The position numbers and the translations under genes are program-made. DNA of 43,177 nt from Acetobacteraceae bacterium (GTDB lineage: Bacteria; Pseudomonadota; Alphaproteobacteria; Acetobacterales; Acetobacteraceae): NCBI GenBank assembly GCA_027365195.1, contig DAHXNW010000312.1:1-43177 (forward strand). Direction: 5' to 3'. Below the pieces are notes generated by a model. The model saw nothing but the letters and a program-made list of their open reading frames with translations, made no database searches and was not told the origin of the DNA. Shown piece after piece: positions 42,599-43,177 of this stretch. Each line of letters starts with the position of its first letter. The first letter of the stretch is position 1.

Positions 42599-43177
42599 TC
42601 ACACCGCGCGTAGCCACCCCTCCCAGCGCGGATCGTGCAGCAAGGCGCGCGCGCGCATGTGCTTCCATACCCCGTATTTGAAATAATCGAAGTCGAGCAC
42701 GGAAATTTTCTGCTGCACCATCGACCAGGTGGCCCATTTCAAATCGGCCAGCGCCTTGTGCAGCGCGATGCGCGCGACGGTCGCCGGCGTGACGCTGCCG
42801 AAATAATGCTCAATCAGCGCCCTCTCGCGCGCTTCGTCGAAGAACATCTCGCCGAACCACACCGCGAGGTCGTAGCAACGATCGTTGTTCGAGGCGAATT
42901 CATAGTCGATCAGCATGACGCCACCAGCGGCATCGACCATGAAATTGCCCGCCATCGGATCGTTGAAGCAGACGACGAGATCCAGCCCCGAGGCTTCGAG
43001 CGCCGCGCGGGCATGGCGGTATTGTGCATCGAGGGCGGCGAAATCCGGCGGCATCCAGCCGCCGAGCGTGCGCACCTGTTCGATATGCTCGTCGATCATG
43101 TCGAAAATCGTTTTGGTCAGCCGCAAATGGGGCGCCGCATGCAGCCGGCGATAAGCATCGAGCACGGTGCGGCAAAG
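42599..43177 (-). CDS. Choline-kinase-like / APH family phosphotransferase, C-terminal part (truncated by window end)
   Basis: LVVCFNDPMAGNFMVDAAGGVMLIDYEFASNNDRCYDLAVWFGEMFFDE (Brenner-type motif then DYE). Confidence 0.82.
   Translation of the reverse strand, partial: LCRTVLDAYRRLHAAPHLRLTKTIFDMIDEHIEQVRTLGGWMPPDFAALDAQYRHARAALEASGLDLVVCFNDPMAGNFMVDAAGGVMLIDYEFASNNDRCYDLAVWFGEMFFDEARERALIEHYFGSVTPATVARIALHKALADLKWATWSMVQQKISVLDFDYFKYGVWKHMRARALLHDPRWEGWLRAV

Overview
High-GC alphaproteobacterial chromosome segment, probably Acetobacteraceae-like (lineage inferred only from gene content). Positions 1-13.3 kb hold a continuous minus-strand str/S10/spc ribosomal cluster: rpsL, rpsG, tuf, rpsJ, rplC/D/W/B, rpsS, rplV, rpsC, rplP, rpmC, rpsQ, rplN/X/E, rpsN, rpsH, rplF/R, rpsE, rpmD, rplO, secY, and the start of adk. 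fusA is absent from its usual place between rpsG and tuf. Next come an AsmA-like gene, a fused 5-oxoprolinase, and tRNA-Val(CAC). Just downstream of the tRNA is a roughly 2 kb AT-richer island with a translationally coupled pair of unrecognised genes (21034-22274), the best candidate for an undescribed system. The remainder is mostly plus-strand: GtrA-like protein, MFS transporter, a molybdenum hydroxylase large-subunit gene split by an in-frame amber codon, a minus-strand AlbA_2/Schlafen-like gene, rarA, an RluC/D-type pseudouridine synthase, a second AsmA-like gene, ATP12, acylphosphatase, pntAA-pntAB-pntB, rpmB, a histidine-kinase-like protein lacking the canonical His, and a PuuE-like deacetylase plus sugar-type ABC transporter cluster with a partial choline-kinase-like gene. 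A roughly 90-bp, near-perfect palindromic repeat occurs three times (13561, 16480 inverted, 32904). Two copies end in CTAGAGC exactly at a neighbouring gene's TAG stop codon.
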